Assembly: GCF_902833645.1 (NCBI RefSeq)
Contig: NZ_CADFGE010000014.1
Span: 62,001-126,000, forward strand
Source of the DNA: Paraburkholderia fungorum
GTDB lineage: Bacteria > Pseudomonadota > Gammaproteobacteria > Burkholderiales > Burkholderiaceae
Direction: 5' to 3'
DNA length: 64,000 bases
This document shows, piece after piece, positions 24,387 through 34,029 of the stretch (position 1 is its first letter; each line of letters opens with the position of its first letter). The position numbers and the translations under genes were made by a program. Below the pieces are notes generated by a model. It was not told the DNA's origin and searched no databases. It was given only the letters and a program-made list of their open reading frames with translations.

Positions 24387-25337
24387 TCAGACTTGCGCGC
24401 CTGCGTTTGGATCGTCCGGATCGACGCGTTCCTTCTTGTCCTTGATCAGGTCTTCGCGCTTCACGCCGAGCCACATGGCGAGCGCCGCCGCGACGAACAC
24501 CGACGAGTAGATACCGAACAGAATACCGACCGTCAGCGCCAGTGCGAAGTAGTGCAGCGTGGGGCCGCCGAACAGGAACATCGACAGCACCATCATCTGC
24601 GTACAGCCGTGGGTGATGATCGTGCGCGACATGGTGCTGGTGATCGCGTGGTTGATCACCTCGATCACGGTCATCTTGCGTTCGCGGCGGAAGGTTTCAC
24701 GAATCCGGTCGAAGATAACGACCGATTCGTTCACCGAGTAGCCGAGCACCGCGAGCACCGCGGCCAGCACCGAGAGCGAGAACTCCCACTGGAAGAATGC
24801 GAAGAAGCCGAGAATGATCACCACGTCGTGCAAGTTCGCGATCACGCCGGCGACCGCGTACTTCCATTCGAAGCGGAACGACAGATAGATCACGATGCCG
24901 ATCACCACACAGGCCAGCGCCAGCAGGCCGTCGGTTGCGAGTTCCTTGCCGACCTGAGGGCCGACAAACTCGACGCGTTGCAACTGCACCTGCGGGTCCT
25001 CGCCCTTCAGCGCGCCCATCACCTGGTCGCTCTGTTGCGCCGACGTGTAGCCCTGCTTGAGCGGCAGACGGATCAGCACGTCACGCGAGGTGCCGAAGTT
25101 CTGCACCTGCGCGTCGGGATAGCCCAGCTTGTTGAGCGTGCCGCGTACCGGGTCAAGCGGTGCCGCACCGGGATACTGCACTTCGATGACGGTACCGCCG
25201 GTGAATTCCACCGACAGATGCAGCCCGCGATGCAGCAGGAAAAATACAGCGGCGATGAACGTCAGCAGCGAGATTGCGTTGAAGATCAACGCACGCTGCA
25301 TGAACGGAATGTCTTTGCGGAAACGGAAAAATTCCAT
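24387..25337 (-). CDS. secF: Protein translocase subunit SecF
   Basis: Inner-membrane RND-like protein of 316 residues that pairs with SecD to pull exported proteins through SecYEG using the proton gradient. An N-terminal helix follows FRFRKDIPFMQRALIF; the periplasmic P1-like domain begins with LHLSVEFTGGTVIEVQY. Five C-terminal helices include VLGYSVNESVVIFDRIRE, the conserved SecD/F motif. It is separated from secD by 18 bp. It is the last gene of queA-tgt-yajC-secD-secF. Confidence 0.97.
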   Translation of the reverse strand: MEFFRFRKDIPFMQRALIFNAISLLTFIAAVFFLLHRGLHLSVEFTGGTVIEVQYPGAAPLDPVRGTLNKLGYPDAQVQNFGTSRDVLIRLPLKQGYTSAQQSDQVMGALKGEDPQVQLQRVEFVGPQVGKELATDGLLALACVVIGIVIYLSFRFEWKYAVAGVIANLHDVVIILGFFAFFQWEFSLSVLAAVLAVLGYSVNESVVIFDRIRETFRRERKMTVIEVINHAITSTMSRTIITHGCTQMMVLSMFLFGGPTLHYFALALTVGILFGIYSSVFVAAALAMWLGVKREDLIKDKKERVDPDDPNAGAQV

Positions 25338-25355
25338 GGTCTTGTTCTCCGGGAC

Positions 25356-27401
25356 TCAGCGGGATGAACCCGGTTTCTGCGGCGTATTGGACGCGTTGCG
25401 GCGGCGCACAGTCGGCTTGCCGGCACGCGCCTGGGCCGGGGCGGCTTTGGCCTTGGGCTTGGCGCTTGCCGCGGCGACGGCCCGTGCCGTATCGGTCGTG
25501 GTGTCGTCGTTGCTGAGGTAAGCCGCGGCGCCGTCGATACCTTCCGGTTGCGGACGCCACACCTGACCGATAGCCAGCGACTTGAGCTTCTTCTTGCCGC
25601 CGTACCAGAGATTGACGATACCGCGCGAGAAGAACACCGCCGAGAACATCGACGTCAAGATGCCGATACAGTGAACCATCGCGAAGCCGCGCACCGGGCC
25701 GGAGCCGAAGGCGAGCAGCGCGAGGCCGGCGATCAGCGTGGTGACGTTCGAGTCGAGAATCGTCGCCCATGCATGCGCGTAGCCGTTCTGGATCGCAAGT
25801 TGCGGCGGCGCGCCGTGGCGCAGTTCTTCGCGCACGCGCTCATTGATCAGCACGTTCGCATCGATCGCCATACCGAGCGCGAGCGCGATAGCGGCGATAC
25901 CCGGCAAGGTCAGCGTGGCCTGCAACATGGACAGCACGGCGATCAGCAGCAGCAGGTTGACCGACAGGCCGATCATCGAGATCACGCCGAACAGCATGTA
26001 GTACGCGATCATGAAGACAGCGATCGCTACAAAGCCCCAGACCACCGAGTGGAAGCCCTTCTTGATGTTGTCCGCGCCGAGGCTCGGGCCGATCGTACGT
26101 TCTTCGATGATGTCCATCGGCGCGGCGAGCGAACCGGCGCGCAGCAGGAGCGCGAGGTCGGCGGCAGCTTGCGGGTTCGGCTGGCCGGTGATCTGGAAGC
26201 GGTCACCCAGTTCAGACTGGATGGTCGCCACGGTCAGCACTTCGCCCTTGCCCTTCTCGAACAGCACCATCGCCATCGGCTTGCCGATGTTGTCGCGCGA
26301 GACGCTGCGCACCGCACGGCCACCCGCCGAATCCAGGCGGATGTTGACCGACGGACGTTGATGCTCGTCAAAGCCGGCCGACGCGTCGATGATGCGGTCA
26401 CCCGTGAAGATGATCTGCTTGCGCAGCAGCACCGGCGTCTGGTTGCCCTGGGTGAACAGCTCGTCGCCCGGCGGCACCGGATCGCCCGGATTCGGATGCG
26501 TGTTGACCGGATCGGCGAGGCGCGCTTCAAGCGTTGCCGTGCGGCCGATGATGTCCTTCGCCTTCGCCGTGTCCTGCACGCCCGGCAGTTCGACCACGAT
26601 ACGGTCCGAGCCTTGCTGCTGGATCACCGGCTCGGCCACGCCGAGTTCGTTCACGCGGTTATGCAGCGTGGTGATGTTCTGCTTGAGCGCGGCGTCCTGC
26701 ACGGCTTTCTGCACCGCCGGCGTGAACGTGCCGACCAGTTGCACACCGCCGTCCGGATTGGTTTGCGAGGCCCACTGGAGTTCGCTGATACCGCGGCTCA
26801 GTTGCTTGATGGCCGCGTCCGCCGTCGCCTGGTCGGCGAAATTGATCACCACCGTCTGGTTGACGCGGTTCACGCCGCCGTCGCGGATGTTGTTGTCGCG
26901 CAGCATGGTGCGCGCATCCGAGGCGTCGGAATCGAGCTTCTTGTTCAGCGCGCCGGCCATGTCGACCTGCAGCAGGAAGTGCACGCCGCCGCGCAGATCG
27001 AGGCCGAGGTACATCGGCAGCGCGTGCAGGGCGGTCAGCCAGCGCGGCGAAGCGCTCTGCAGGTTCAGTGCGACGATGTACTGCGGATCGGTCGGGTCGC
27101 TGTTCAGCGATTTTTGCAGCAGGTCCTTCACGCGCAGTTGCGTGTCGGTGTCCAGCAGACGCACGCGAATGTTCGCGTTGGTCGACGAATTGTCGAACGT
27201 GACTTCGTCAGGCTTGATCTGATTGGCGGCAAGCGTGGCTTCGACGGCCGACAGCGTGGTCGAGTCGAGTTTGACGGTTGCCTTGCCGCTCGACACCTGC
27301 ACCGCCGGCGCTTCGCCGAACAGATTGGGCAGCGTGTACACGAGGCCGATGACCAGAGCCACCAGCATCACGGCGTATTTCCAGAGGGGGTAGCGATTCA
27401 T
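25356..27401 (-). CDS. secD: Protein translocase subunit SecD
   Basis: Inner-membrane partner of SecF, 681 residues against about 615 in E. coli. MNRYPLWKYAVMLVALVIGLVYTLPNLFGEAPAV-type N-terminus, LGLDLRGGVHFLLQVD, VVELPGVQDTAKAKDIIG and GMAIDANVLINERVREEL are diagnostic. It has a large periplasmic P1 domain and six membrane helices. The extra length is a C-terminal tail of about 60 residues rich in Ala, Lys, Pro and Arg after KSLAIGQVW, predicted cytoplasmic and disordered. Its 118-bp gap from yajC shows no terminator. Confidence 0.97.
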   Translation of the reverse strand: MNRYPLWKYAVMLVALVIGLVYTLPNLFGEAPAVQVSSGKATVKLDSTTLSAVEATLAANQIKPDEVTFDNSSTNANIRVRLLDTDTQLRVKDLLQKSLNSDPTDPQYIVALNLQSASPRWLTALHALPMYLGLDLRGGVHFLLQVDMAGALNKKLDSDASDARTMLRDNNIRDGGVNRVNQTVVINFADQATADAAIKQLSRGISELQWASQTNPDGGVQLVGTFTPAVQKAVQDAALKQNITTLHNRVNELGVAEPVIQQQGSDRIVVELPGVQDTAKAKDIIGRTATLEARLADPVNTHPNPGDPVPPGDELFTQGNQTPVLLRKQIIFTGDRIIDASAGFDEHQRPSVNIRLDSAGGRAVRSVSRDNIGKPMAMVLFEKGKGEVLTVATIQSELGDRFQITGQPNPQAAADLALLLRAGSLAAPMDIIEERTIGPSLGADNIKKGFHSVVWGFVAIAVFMIAYYMLFGVISMIGLSVNLLLLIAVLSMLQATLTLPGIAAIALALGMAIDANVLINERVREELRHGAPPQLAIQNGYAHAWATILDSNVTTLIAGLALLAFGSGPVRGFAMVHCIGILTSMFSAVFFSRGIVNLWYGGKKKLKSLAIGQVWRPQPEGIDGAAAYLSNDDTTTDTARAVAAASAKPKAKAAPAQARAGKPTVRRRNASNTPQKPGSSR

Positions 27402-27519
27402 GAGTGGTCCAACGGGAAGGTTGGCTTGGAAGCGATGCGTCCGGCGATGAGCGCGGGCGGCTCAGCGATGTTCCGCGAGAACCGCCGGCGAGGCCGCGCC
27501 GGACGCGAGAGAGCAGGCC

Positions 27520-27849
27520 TTACAGCGACTTGATCGTGCCCTTCGGGAGAATCGTCGTGACCGACGCTTTTTGCACGGTGATTTCCGTGCCTTCCGAGAT
27601 TTCGACGCCGACGTAAGCTTCACCCACCTTGGTCACCTTGCCGACGATGCCGCCATTCGTCACCACTTCATCACCCTTGGCCATGGCGGCGAGCATGTTG
27701 CGATGCTCCTTCTGGCGCTTCATTTGCGGGCGAATCATGATGAAGTACAGCACGCCGAACATCAGGATCAGCGGCAGGAAGCTCATCAGGTTCGATTCAA
27801 TGCCACCTGTTGCTGTGCCTTGGGCGAAGGCATTGGAAATGAACGACAC
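27520..27849 (-). CDS. yajC: Preprotein translocase accessory protein YajC
   Basis: Small single-pass membrane protein of 109 residues that associates with SecDF. One hydrophobic helix (SFLPLILMFGVLYFIMIRP), then KEHRNMLAAMAKGDEVVTNGGIVGKV, the family signature. I choose the GTG at 27849 (giving (M)SFISNAFAQ) because GGAGAG lies just upstream and the homologues I know start this way; the frame runs up to 27882. The upstream 206 bp contain a possible minus-strand -10 box (TAGAAT). Confidence 0.92.
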   Translation of the reverse strand: MSFISNAFAQGTATGGIESNLMSFLPLILMFGVLYFIMIRPQMKRQKEHRNMLAAMAKGDEVVTNGGIVGKVTKVGEAYVGVEISEGTEITVQKASVTTILPKGTIKSL

Positions 27850-28055
27850 GTTGGTCTCTCCGTTATAAATCAAAACGATCAAAAAAATCAGCCGGTTATT
27901 CTACCACTGGCCTGACGGGGGTCGGCGCGGCGAATCGGCTTTCCGATCAACCGTTTAAAGCCTTTTCTGCTGCATCCGAAAGTTAATTGTAAGGTTTTCC
28001 GTGCAGCGCCGACGGATTCCGCCGTCAAATTCGTCAGTTGATTTCCATTTGCCGG

Positions 28056-29261
28056 CTAATCGATGCCGCGCGCGCGGTTCTCGTGGAAGCGCTGACGGAA
28101 CGGCCCGAACAGTTTTGCGTCGATCGCGTCGCGCATTTCCTGCATCAACTCGAGGTAATAGTGCAGGTTGTGAATCGTGTTCAACTGCGCACCGAGGATT
28201 TCCCCTACACGATGCAGATGGTGCAGGTAGCCCCGGGTGAAGTTTCGGCAGGTGTAGCAACCGCATTGCTCGTCGAGCGGACGCAGTGAGTTTTTGTGCG
28301 CGGCGTTGCGGATCTTGATGTCGCCGAAGCGGGTAAAGAGCCAGCCGTTGCGCGCGTTGCGGGTCGGCATCACGCAGTCGAACATGTCGACGCCGGCGGC
28401 CACGCCCGCCACCAGGTCTTCCGGCGTGCCGACGCCCATCAGGTAATGCGGCTTGTCGGCCGGCAGCTTCGGGCCGATATGGTTCAGCACGCGCATCATG
28501 TCTTCTTTCGGTTCGCCGACCGACAGGCCGCCGATCGCGAGGCCGTGGAAATCCATCTCCGCGAGACCCGCCAGCGATTCGTCGCGCAGATCTTCGAACA
28601 TGCCGCCCTGGACGATGCCAAACAGCGCATTCGGATTGCCGAGGCGGTTGAATTCATTGATCGAGCGTTTGGCCCAGCGCATCGACATTCGCATCGAATC
28701 GGCGGCTTCCTGATGCGAAGTCGGCACATTGTTGGTCGCGTACGGCGTGCATTCGTCGAACTGCATGACGATGTCCGAATTCAGCACCTTCTGGATCTGC
28801 ATCGATACTTCCGGCGACAGGAACAGCTTGTCGCCGTTGATCGGCGACGCGAACGTGACGCCATCTTCGGTGATCTTGCGTAGATCGCCGAGCGAAAACA
28901 CCTGGAAACCGCCCGAGTCGGTCAGGATCGGTTTCTTCCATCCCATGAAGCCGTGCAGGCCGCCGTGCGCCTCGATCGTTTCCAGGCCCGGGCGCAGCCA
29001 CAGGTGGAACGTATTGCCGAGGATAATCTGCGCGTGCATTTCTTCGAGCTCGCGCGGCTGGACCGCCTTCACCGTGCCGTAGGTGCCGACCGGCATGAAG
29101 ATCGGCGTTTCGACCACGCCGTGATTCAGCGTGACGCGGCCGCGCCGCGCCTGGCCGTCGGTGCCGAGCAGTTCGAATTTGAGGCCGTTTTCAGGGCGCT
29201 CGCCGTGGCTCGCGCAGGTATTGCAGGTACCGCTCGTATCGTGGGTATGACCGTCGGTCAT
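28056..29261 (-). CDS. tgt: Queuine tRNA-ribosyltransferase
   Basis: Tgt exchanges guanine-34 for preQ1 in GUN-anticodon tRNAs. It has 401 residues. The catalytic aspartates are in PILTDSGGFQ (Asp115) and VDMFDCVMPTRNAR (nucleophile Asp295). The zinc site is CGCYTC (Cys333, Cys335, Cys338) plus His364. An AGGAG supports the ATG at 29261, so the first 26 residues, rich in His and Thr with a CxxC (Cys13, Cys16), are a real N-terminal extension compared with E. coli Tgt. It lies between queA and yajC, the usual arrangement. Confidence 0.97.
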   Translation of the reverse strand: MTDGHTHDTSGTCNTCASHGERPENGLKFELLGTDGQARRGRVTLNHGVVETPIFMPVGTYGTVKAVQPRELEEMHAQIILGNTFHLWLRPGLETIEAHGGLHGFMGWKKPILTDSGGFQVFSLGDLRKITEDGVTFASPINGDKLFLSPEVSMQIQKVLNSDIVMQFDECTPYATNNVPTSHQEAADSMRMSMRWAKRSINEFNRLGNPNALFGIVQGGMFEDLRDESLAGLAEMDFHGLAIGGLSVGEPKEDMMRVLNHIGPKLPADKPHYLMGVGTPEDLVAGVAAGVDMFDCVMPTRNARNGWLFTRFGDIKIRNAAHKNSLRPLDEQCGCYTCRNFTRGYLHHLHRVGEILGAQLNTIHNLHYYLELMQEMRDAIDAKLFGPFRQRFHENRARGID

Positions 29262-29371
29262 GGGCTAACTCCTGTGCTACCGGAAAACAGTCCGGCGCAA
29301 ATGTTAATCGCCGCCGGAAAGTCTCGCGGCGGCTTGGGGATGACAAAAACTTTGAAGCGGCGTGCCGGATG

Positions 29372-30421
29372 TCAGGCGTCGCGGCGCGTCAGCAGCATCG
29401 CGTCGCCATAGCTGAAAAAGCGGTAGCGCTGTTCGATCGCATGGCGGTAGGCCTCGCGAATTGTATCGACGCCCGCGAATGCCGACACCAGCATCAGCAG
29501 CGTCGATTTCGGCAAATGGAAATTCGTCACCAGGCGGTCGACCACGCGGAATCGATAACCGGGTGTGATGAAAATATCGGTTTCCGTGCTGGCCGCGCCG
29601 AGTGGGCGGCCAGCCGCTTCCGCGTCGCGCGCGGCGGCTTCGAGCGCGCGCATCGACGTCGTGCCCACCGCGATCACGCGGTTGCCGCGCGCACGCGTCG
29701 CCGCGATCTTGTCGGCGAGCGATTGCGGCAGGTGATACCACTCGCTGTGCATCTTGTGTTCGGCGATATTTTCGACCCGCACCGGCTGGAAGGTGCCGGC
29801 GCCGACGTGCAGCGTGAGGGTCGCACGCTCCACGCCGCGGGCGTTGAGCCGCGCGAGCAGCGCGTCGTCGAAATGCAGGCCGGCGGTGGGCGCGGCCACC
29901 GCGCCGGGATTCTGCGCGAACACCGTCTGGTAACGCGTTTCGTCGGTCGAGTCGGGGTCGTGCTCGATGTACGGCGGCAGCGGCAGGCGGCCGAATTGGT
30001 CGATCAGCGTCAGGCAGTCGTCCGGGAAATGCAGCGTGTAGAACGGCTCGACGCGCTCGCCGACCGTTACGTCGAACGCGTCGGCCAGACGAATCGTGGT
30101 GCCCGGCTGCGGACTCTTGCTCGCGCGGATCTGCGCGAGGGCGGTGCGCTCGCCGGTCAGGCGCTCCACCAGTACTTCGATCTTGCCGCCACTGGCCTTC
30201 TGGCCGAGGAAACGCGCCTTCAGGACTTTGGTATCGTTGAAGACCAGCAGATCGCCGGGCGCGATGCATTCGGGCAGTTCGGCAAAGCCGCGGTCTGTAA
30301 GGCGCGCGGGGTTCACCGTGTTGTCCACTTCGAGCAAACGGCTGGCGCTGCGCTCAGGCAGCGCGACTTGCGCGATCAGCTCGGGTGGCAGATCGAAATC
30401 GAAATCGGAAAGCGTAAACAT
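29372..30421 (-). CDS. queA: S-adenosylmethionine:tRNA ribosyltransferase-isomerase
   Basis: QueA transfers and isomerises the ribose of SAM onto preQ1-tRNA, giving epoxyqueuosine. It has 349 residues: MFTLSDFDFDLPPELIAQ at the N-terminus, GDLLVFNDTKVLKARF, AAPTAGLHFD and VGAGTFQPVRV are family segments. The start at 30421 is chosen from the family N-terminus; the frame is open to 30847 over the divergent recG start and that part is not coding. It is the first gene of the queA-tgt-yajC-secD-secF operon and is divergent from recG (148 bp). Confidence 0.97.
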   Translation of the reverse strand: MFTLSDFDFDLPPELIAQVALPERSASRLLEVDNTVNPARLTDRGFAELPECIAPGDLLVFNDTKVLKARFLGQKASGGKIEVLVERLTGERTALAQIRASKSPQPGTTIRLADAFDVTVGERVEPFYTLHFPDDCLTLIDQFGRLPLPPYIEHDPDSTDETRYQTVFAQNPGAVAAPTAGLHFDDALLARLNARGVERATLTLHVGAGTFQPVRVENIAEHKMHSEWYHLPQSLADKIAATRARGNRVIAVGTTSMRALEAAARDAEAAGRPLGAASTETDIFITPGYRFRVVDRLVTNFHLPKSTLLMLVSAFAGVDTIREAYRHAIEQRYRFFSYGDAMLLTRRDA

Positions 30422-30569
30422 GCGGACGACTGGAAGCGAATTGAGACTGAATTGAGCCGAAGCCGGAGCCGGGCGGCTATGATTGCGGGACGCCGGAGCG
30501 GCCCGCGAGCCCGCGCGCTGCCTGGCGCCAACACCTTTGACAGCCGATATTGTACTTGCGAAGCAACCC

Positions 30570-32861
30570 ATGCCTTTGTCCGAACGCCGAATGCCCTCCG
30601 CCACCGACGAAGTGAGCGCCGAGCCCAAGCGCCGCGGCGCGCGGGACAAGGCGGCGGCGGGGTCGAACGACATCGGCGCGGGCGACAGCCCGCCGAGCGA
30701 ACCGGCCGCGCGCGAAGCTGAGCCGGTCAATCCCTTCGGCGACAAGCCCGCAGGCAAAACCGCCGCCGGGCCGGCGGCCAAGGCGGGCGCCAAACCCGCG
30801 GCCAAACCCGCCGACAAGCTCGCCAAACTGGGCCTTACGCGTGACATCGACCTCGTCCTGCATTTGCCGATGCGCTACGAAGACGAGACTTCCCTGACGC
30901 CGATCGGGCACCTGCTGCCCGGTGGCATTGCGCAGACAGAAGGCGTGGTGTTCGACAACGAGATTGCCTATCGCCCGCGTCGGCAGTTGCTGGTGAAACT
31001 GCGCGACGACGCCGGCGACGAACTCGTGCTGCGCTTTCTGAATTTCTACGGCTCGCAGGTCAAGCAGATGGCGATCGGCGCGCGATTGCGGGTGCGCGGT
31101 GATGTGCGCGGCGGTTTCTTCGGCATGGAGATGGTGCATCCCGCGGTGCGCGTGGTCGACGAAGACACGCCGCTGCCGCAGGCGTTGACGCCGGTTTATC
31201 CAAGCACCGCGGGCGTGACACAGGCATATCTGCGCAAGTCGATCGACAACGCGTTGTCGCGCACGTCCTTGCCGGAATTGCTGCCCGAGCCGATCGCGCG
31301 AACTTATATGCAGCCGCTCGGCGTGCCGACGCTGATGGACGCGGTGCGCACGCTGCATCATCCGGGCGTGCAGTCCGACGAGACCGCGTTGATCGACGGC
31401 ACGCATCCGGCATGGGTGCGGATCAAGTTCGAGGAACTGCTCGCGCAGCAGATGTCGTTGAAGCGCGCGCATGACGAGCGTCGCACGCGGGCGGCGCCGG
31501 CCATGCCGCGCCGCAAGCTGGGCGACGAAACGGCGCTTGTGGCGCGTTTGCTGAAGGCATTGCCGTTCTCGCTGACGAAGGCGCAGGAGCGCGTGGGTGG
31601 CGAGATCGCGCTCGATCTGACGCAGCCTCATCCGATGCAGCGGCTGCTGCAGGGGGATGTCGGCAGTGGCAAGACGATCGTGGCCGCGCTCGCTGCGGCG
31701 CAGGCGATCGACGCCGGTTACCAGGCCGCGCTGATGGCGCCCACGGAAATCCTCGCCGAACAGCACGCGCGCAAATTGCGCGGCTGGCTGGAGCCGCTGG
31801 GCGTGAGCGTCGCGTGGCTGGCTGGCAGTCTGAAAACCAAAGAGAAGCGCGCCGCGATCGAAGCGGCGGCGCTCGGCACGGCGCAACTCGTGATCGGCAC
31901 GCACGCGATTATTCAGGATGCGGTCGAATTCGCGCGGCTGGGCTTGGTCATCGTCGACGAACAGCATCGCTTCGGCGTGGCGCAACGCCTCGCGTTGCGC
32001 GCCAAGGCGCAGAACGCCGCCGACGGCGCGCACGATTTCCAACCGCATCAACTGATGATGTCCGCGACGCCGATTCCGCGCACGCTGGCAATGACCTATT
32101 ACGCCGACCTCGACGTTTCGACCATCGACGAACTGCCACCCGGGCGCACGCCGATTCTGACCAAGCTGGTCTCCGACGCGCGGCGCGAAGAGGTGATCGG
32201 CCGCGTGCGCGAGGCCGCGCTGACGGGTCGGCAAGTGTATTGGGTGTGTCCGCTGATCGAGGAAAGCGAGACCTTGCAGTTGCAAACCGCGGTGGAGACC
32301 TACGAGACGCTGGTGGCCGCGTTGCCCGAACTGAAGGTTGGGCTGGTGCACGGCCGCCTTGCGCCGGCGGAGAAGGCCGCGGTGATGGATGCGTTCACGC
32401 GCAACGAGGTGCAGTTGCTGGTGGCGACCACGGTGATCGAGGTGGGGGTCGACGTGCCAAATGCGTCGCTGATGGTGATCGAGCATGCCGAGCGCTTCGG
32501 CCTCGCGCAATTGCACCAGTTGCGCGGACGGGTAGGGCGCGGCAGCGCGGCATCGGTTTGCGTGCTGCTCTATACGGGGCCATTGTCGATGACGGCGCGA
32601 GCGCGCTTGCAGACCATGCGGGAGACGACCGACGGGTTCGAAATCGCCCGGCGTGACCTGGAGATTCGCGGTCCGGGGGAATTTCTCGGTGCCCGGCAGT
32701 CGGGCGCGGCCATGTTGAGGTTCGCCGATCTGCAGAACGATCAGTGGCTCATCGAGCCGGCGAGAGAAGCCGCCGCGGCTTTGCTCGAGAAGTATCCCGA
32801 TGTGGTTTTGCAGCACCTGGCCCGCTGGCTCGGAGCTCGCGAGCAATATCTGAAGGCATGA
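30570..32861 (+). CDS. recG: ATP-dependent DNA helicase RecG
   Basis: Branch-migrating helicase that reverses stalled replication forks. The 763 residues carry an N-terminal wedge/OB domain (LLVKLRDDAGDELVLRFLNFY), Walker A in QGDVGSGKTIVAALAA, DEQH box (VIVDEQHRFG), SATPIPRTL and motif VI HQLRGRVGRG. The first 85 residues after the chosen ATG are a low-complexity Ala/Lys/Pro/Glu-rich stretch not found in E. coli RecG. The exact start is uncertain (30570 or 30591) because no strong ribosome binding site is seen. Confidence 0.95.
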   Translation: MPLSERRMPSATDEVSAEPKRRGARDKAAAGSNDIGAGDSPPSEPAAREAEPVNPFGDKPAGKTAAGPAAKAGAKPAAKPADKLAKLGLTRDIDLVLHLPMRYEDETSLTPIGHLLPGGIAQTEGVVFDNEIAYRPRRQLLVKLRDDAGDELVLRFLNFYGSQVKQMAIGARLRVRGDVRGGFFGMEMVHPAVRVVDEDTPLPQALTPVYPSTAGVTQAYLRKSIDNALSRTSLPELLPEPIARTYMQPLGVPTLMDAVRTLHHPGVQSDETALIDGTHPAWVRIKFEELLAQQMSLKRAHDERRTRAAPAMPRRKLGDETALVARLLKALPFSLTKAQERVGGEIALDLTQPHPMQRLLQGDVGSGKTIVAALAAAQAIDAGYQAALMAPTEILAEQHARKLRGWLEPLGVSVAWLAGSLKTKEKRAAIEAAALGTAQLVIGTHAIIQDAVEFARLGLVIVDEQHRFGVAQRLALRAKAQNAADGAHDFQPHQLMMSATPIPRTLAMTYYADLDVSTIDELPPGRTPILTKLVSDARREEVIGRVREAALTGRQVYWVCPLIEESETLQLQTAVETYETLVAALPELKVGLVHGRLAPAEKAAVMDAFTRNEVQLLVATTVIEVGVDVPNASLMVIEHAERFGLAQLHQLRGRVGRGSAASVCVLLYTGPLSMTARARLQTMRETTDGFEIARRDLEIRGPGEFLGARQSGAAMLRFADLQNDQWLIEPAREAAAALLEKYPDVVLQHLARWLGAREQYLKA

Positions 32862-32918
32862 AAAGGGCCTTTTGATACCGGACAAACCCGTCCGCCTGAC
32901 GCCGGAAGGACCAAAAAG

Positions 32919-32957
32919 TTGGCGAACCGACCCTATAGGTGTATAACTAGAACCTAT
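32919..32957 (+). promoter_or_regulatory. oxyR promoter with overlapping inverted repeat
   Basis: TTGGCG (32919) and TATAAC (32942) are separated by 17 bp. An inverted repeat ATAGGT-N11-ACCTAT (32935-32957) covers the -10 element. The T-N11-A spacing suits a LysR-type regulator, and covering the -10 suits negative autoregulation by OxyR. The assignment to OxyR is inference. Confidence 0.65.
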
Positions 32958-32985
32958 CGAACTATCCGCACTGATTGGTCCCCCA

Positions 32986-33945
32986 ATGACGCTCACCGAA
33001 TTGAAATACATCGTCGCGGTTGCCCGCGAGCGGCACTTCGGCCGGGCCGCCGAAGCGTGTTTCGTCAGCCAGCCGACTCTGTCGGTGGCCATCAAAAAGC
33101 TCGAAGACGAACTCAACGTGCAGATTTTCGAGCGCGGCACCAGCGAAGTGAGTGTCACGCCGATCGGCGAACAGATCGTCACGCAAGCTCAGCGGGTTCT
33201 TGAACAAACGCTTGCCATCAAGGAAATCGCGAAACAGGGTAAAGACCCGCTGGTCGGACCGCTGCGGCTGGGCGTGATCTATACGATCGGGCCGTATCTG
33301 CTGCCTACCCTCGTCAAGCAGATGATCAAGCGCGTTCCGCAGATGCCGCTGATGCTGCAGGAAAATTACACGGTCAAGCTGATCGAACTGCTCAAGCAGG
33401 GCGAAATCGACGTCGCCATCATGGCGCTGCCGTTCGCGGAAACGGGTCTGATGCTGCGGCCCCTCTATGACGAACCGTTCGTCGTCGCGCTGCCGTCCGG
33501 TCATGCGTGGGAAAACCGCCCGCGGATCGATGCCGAGGATCTCAAGCAGGAAACCATGCTGCTGCTCGGCAGCGGCCACTGCTTCCGCGACCACGTACTG
33601 GGCGTGTGTCCTGAACTGATGCGTTTCTCGCAGAACGCAGACGGCATCCAGAAGACCTTCGAAGGGTCGTCGCTGGAAACCATCCGTCATATGGTGGCAA
33701 GCGGCGTCGGCATAACCGTGTTGCCGCGCATGTCGGTGACTGAGGTCAAGCCGCACGCCGGCGGCATCGACGCAGGCTTGCTCAGCTATGTCGCCTTCGA
33801 CGAACCGGTGCCGGATCGCCGCGTCGTGCTCGCCTGGCGCAAGAGTTTCACGCGGATGCCCGCGATCGAAGCGATCTGCGACGCCATCAACGCCTGCGAT
33901 CTGGCGGGTGTCAAAAAGCTCGATCTGCCTGTCGCCGTCAACTAG
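32986..33945 (+). CDS. oxyR: Hydrogen peroxide-sensing regulator OxyR
   Basis: LysR-type regulator of 319 residues. The winged HTH occupies residues 1-60 (LKYIVAVARERHFGRAAEACFVSQPTLS). The two redox cysteines fall at Cys199 and Cys208 in GSGHCFRDHVLGVCPEL, exactly the positions of the disulfide switch in E. coli OxyR. It is predicted to activate the catalase/dps block immediately downstream. It follows recG by 124 bp, an order I recall from other Burkholderiaceae. Confidence 0.97.
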   Translation: MTLTELKYIVAVARERHFGRAAEACFVSQPTLSVAIKKLEDELNVQIFERGTSEVSVTPIGEQIVTQAQRVLEQTLAIKEIAKQGKDPLVGPLRLGVIYTIGPYLLPTLVKQMIKRVPQMPLMLQENYTVKLIELLKQGEIDVAIMALPFAETGLMLRPLYDEPFVVALPSGHAWENRPRIDAEDLKQETMLLLGSGHCFRDHVLGVCPELMRFSQNADGIQKTFEGSSLETIRHMVASGVGITVLPRMSVTEVKPHAGGIDAGLLSYVAFDEPVPDRRVVLAWRKSFTRMPAIEAICDAINACDLAGVKKLDLPVAVN

Positions 33946-34029
33946 GCGGCACGACGTACCCAGGCCGGCCGCCGTGCACCGCCGTGAGCGGCCAGCGGCC
34001 AGCCGCCTTGGTGCCGATAGCTGCCGTCC

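Noticed and set aside
25548..27533. 661-codon plus-strand frame
   Set aside because: It is antisense to secD; no domain is recognisable.
30477..33182. 901-codon minus-strand frame
   Set aside because: It is antisense to recG and to the start of oxyR, with low-complexity Arg/His/Gln-rich composition and no recognisable domain.
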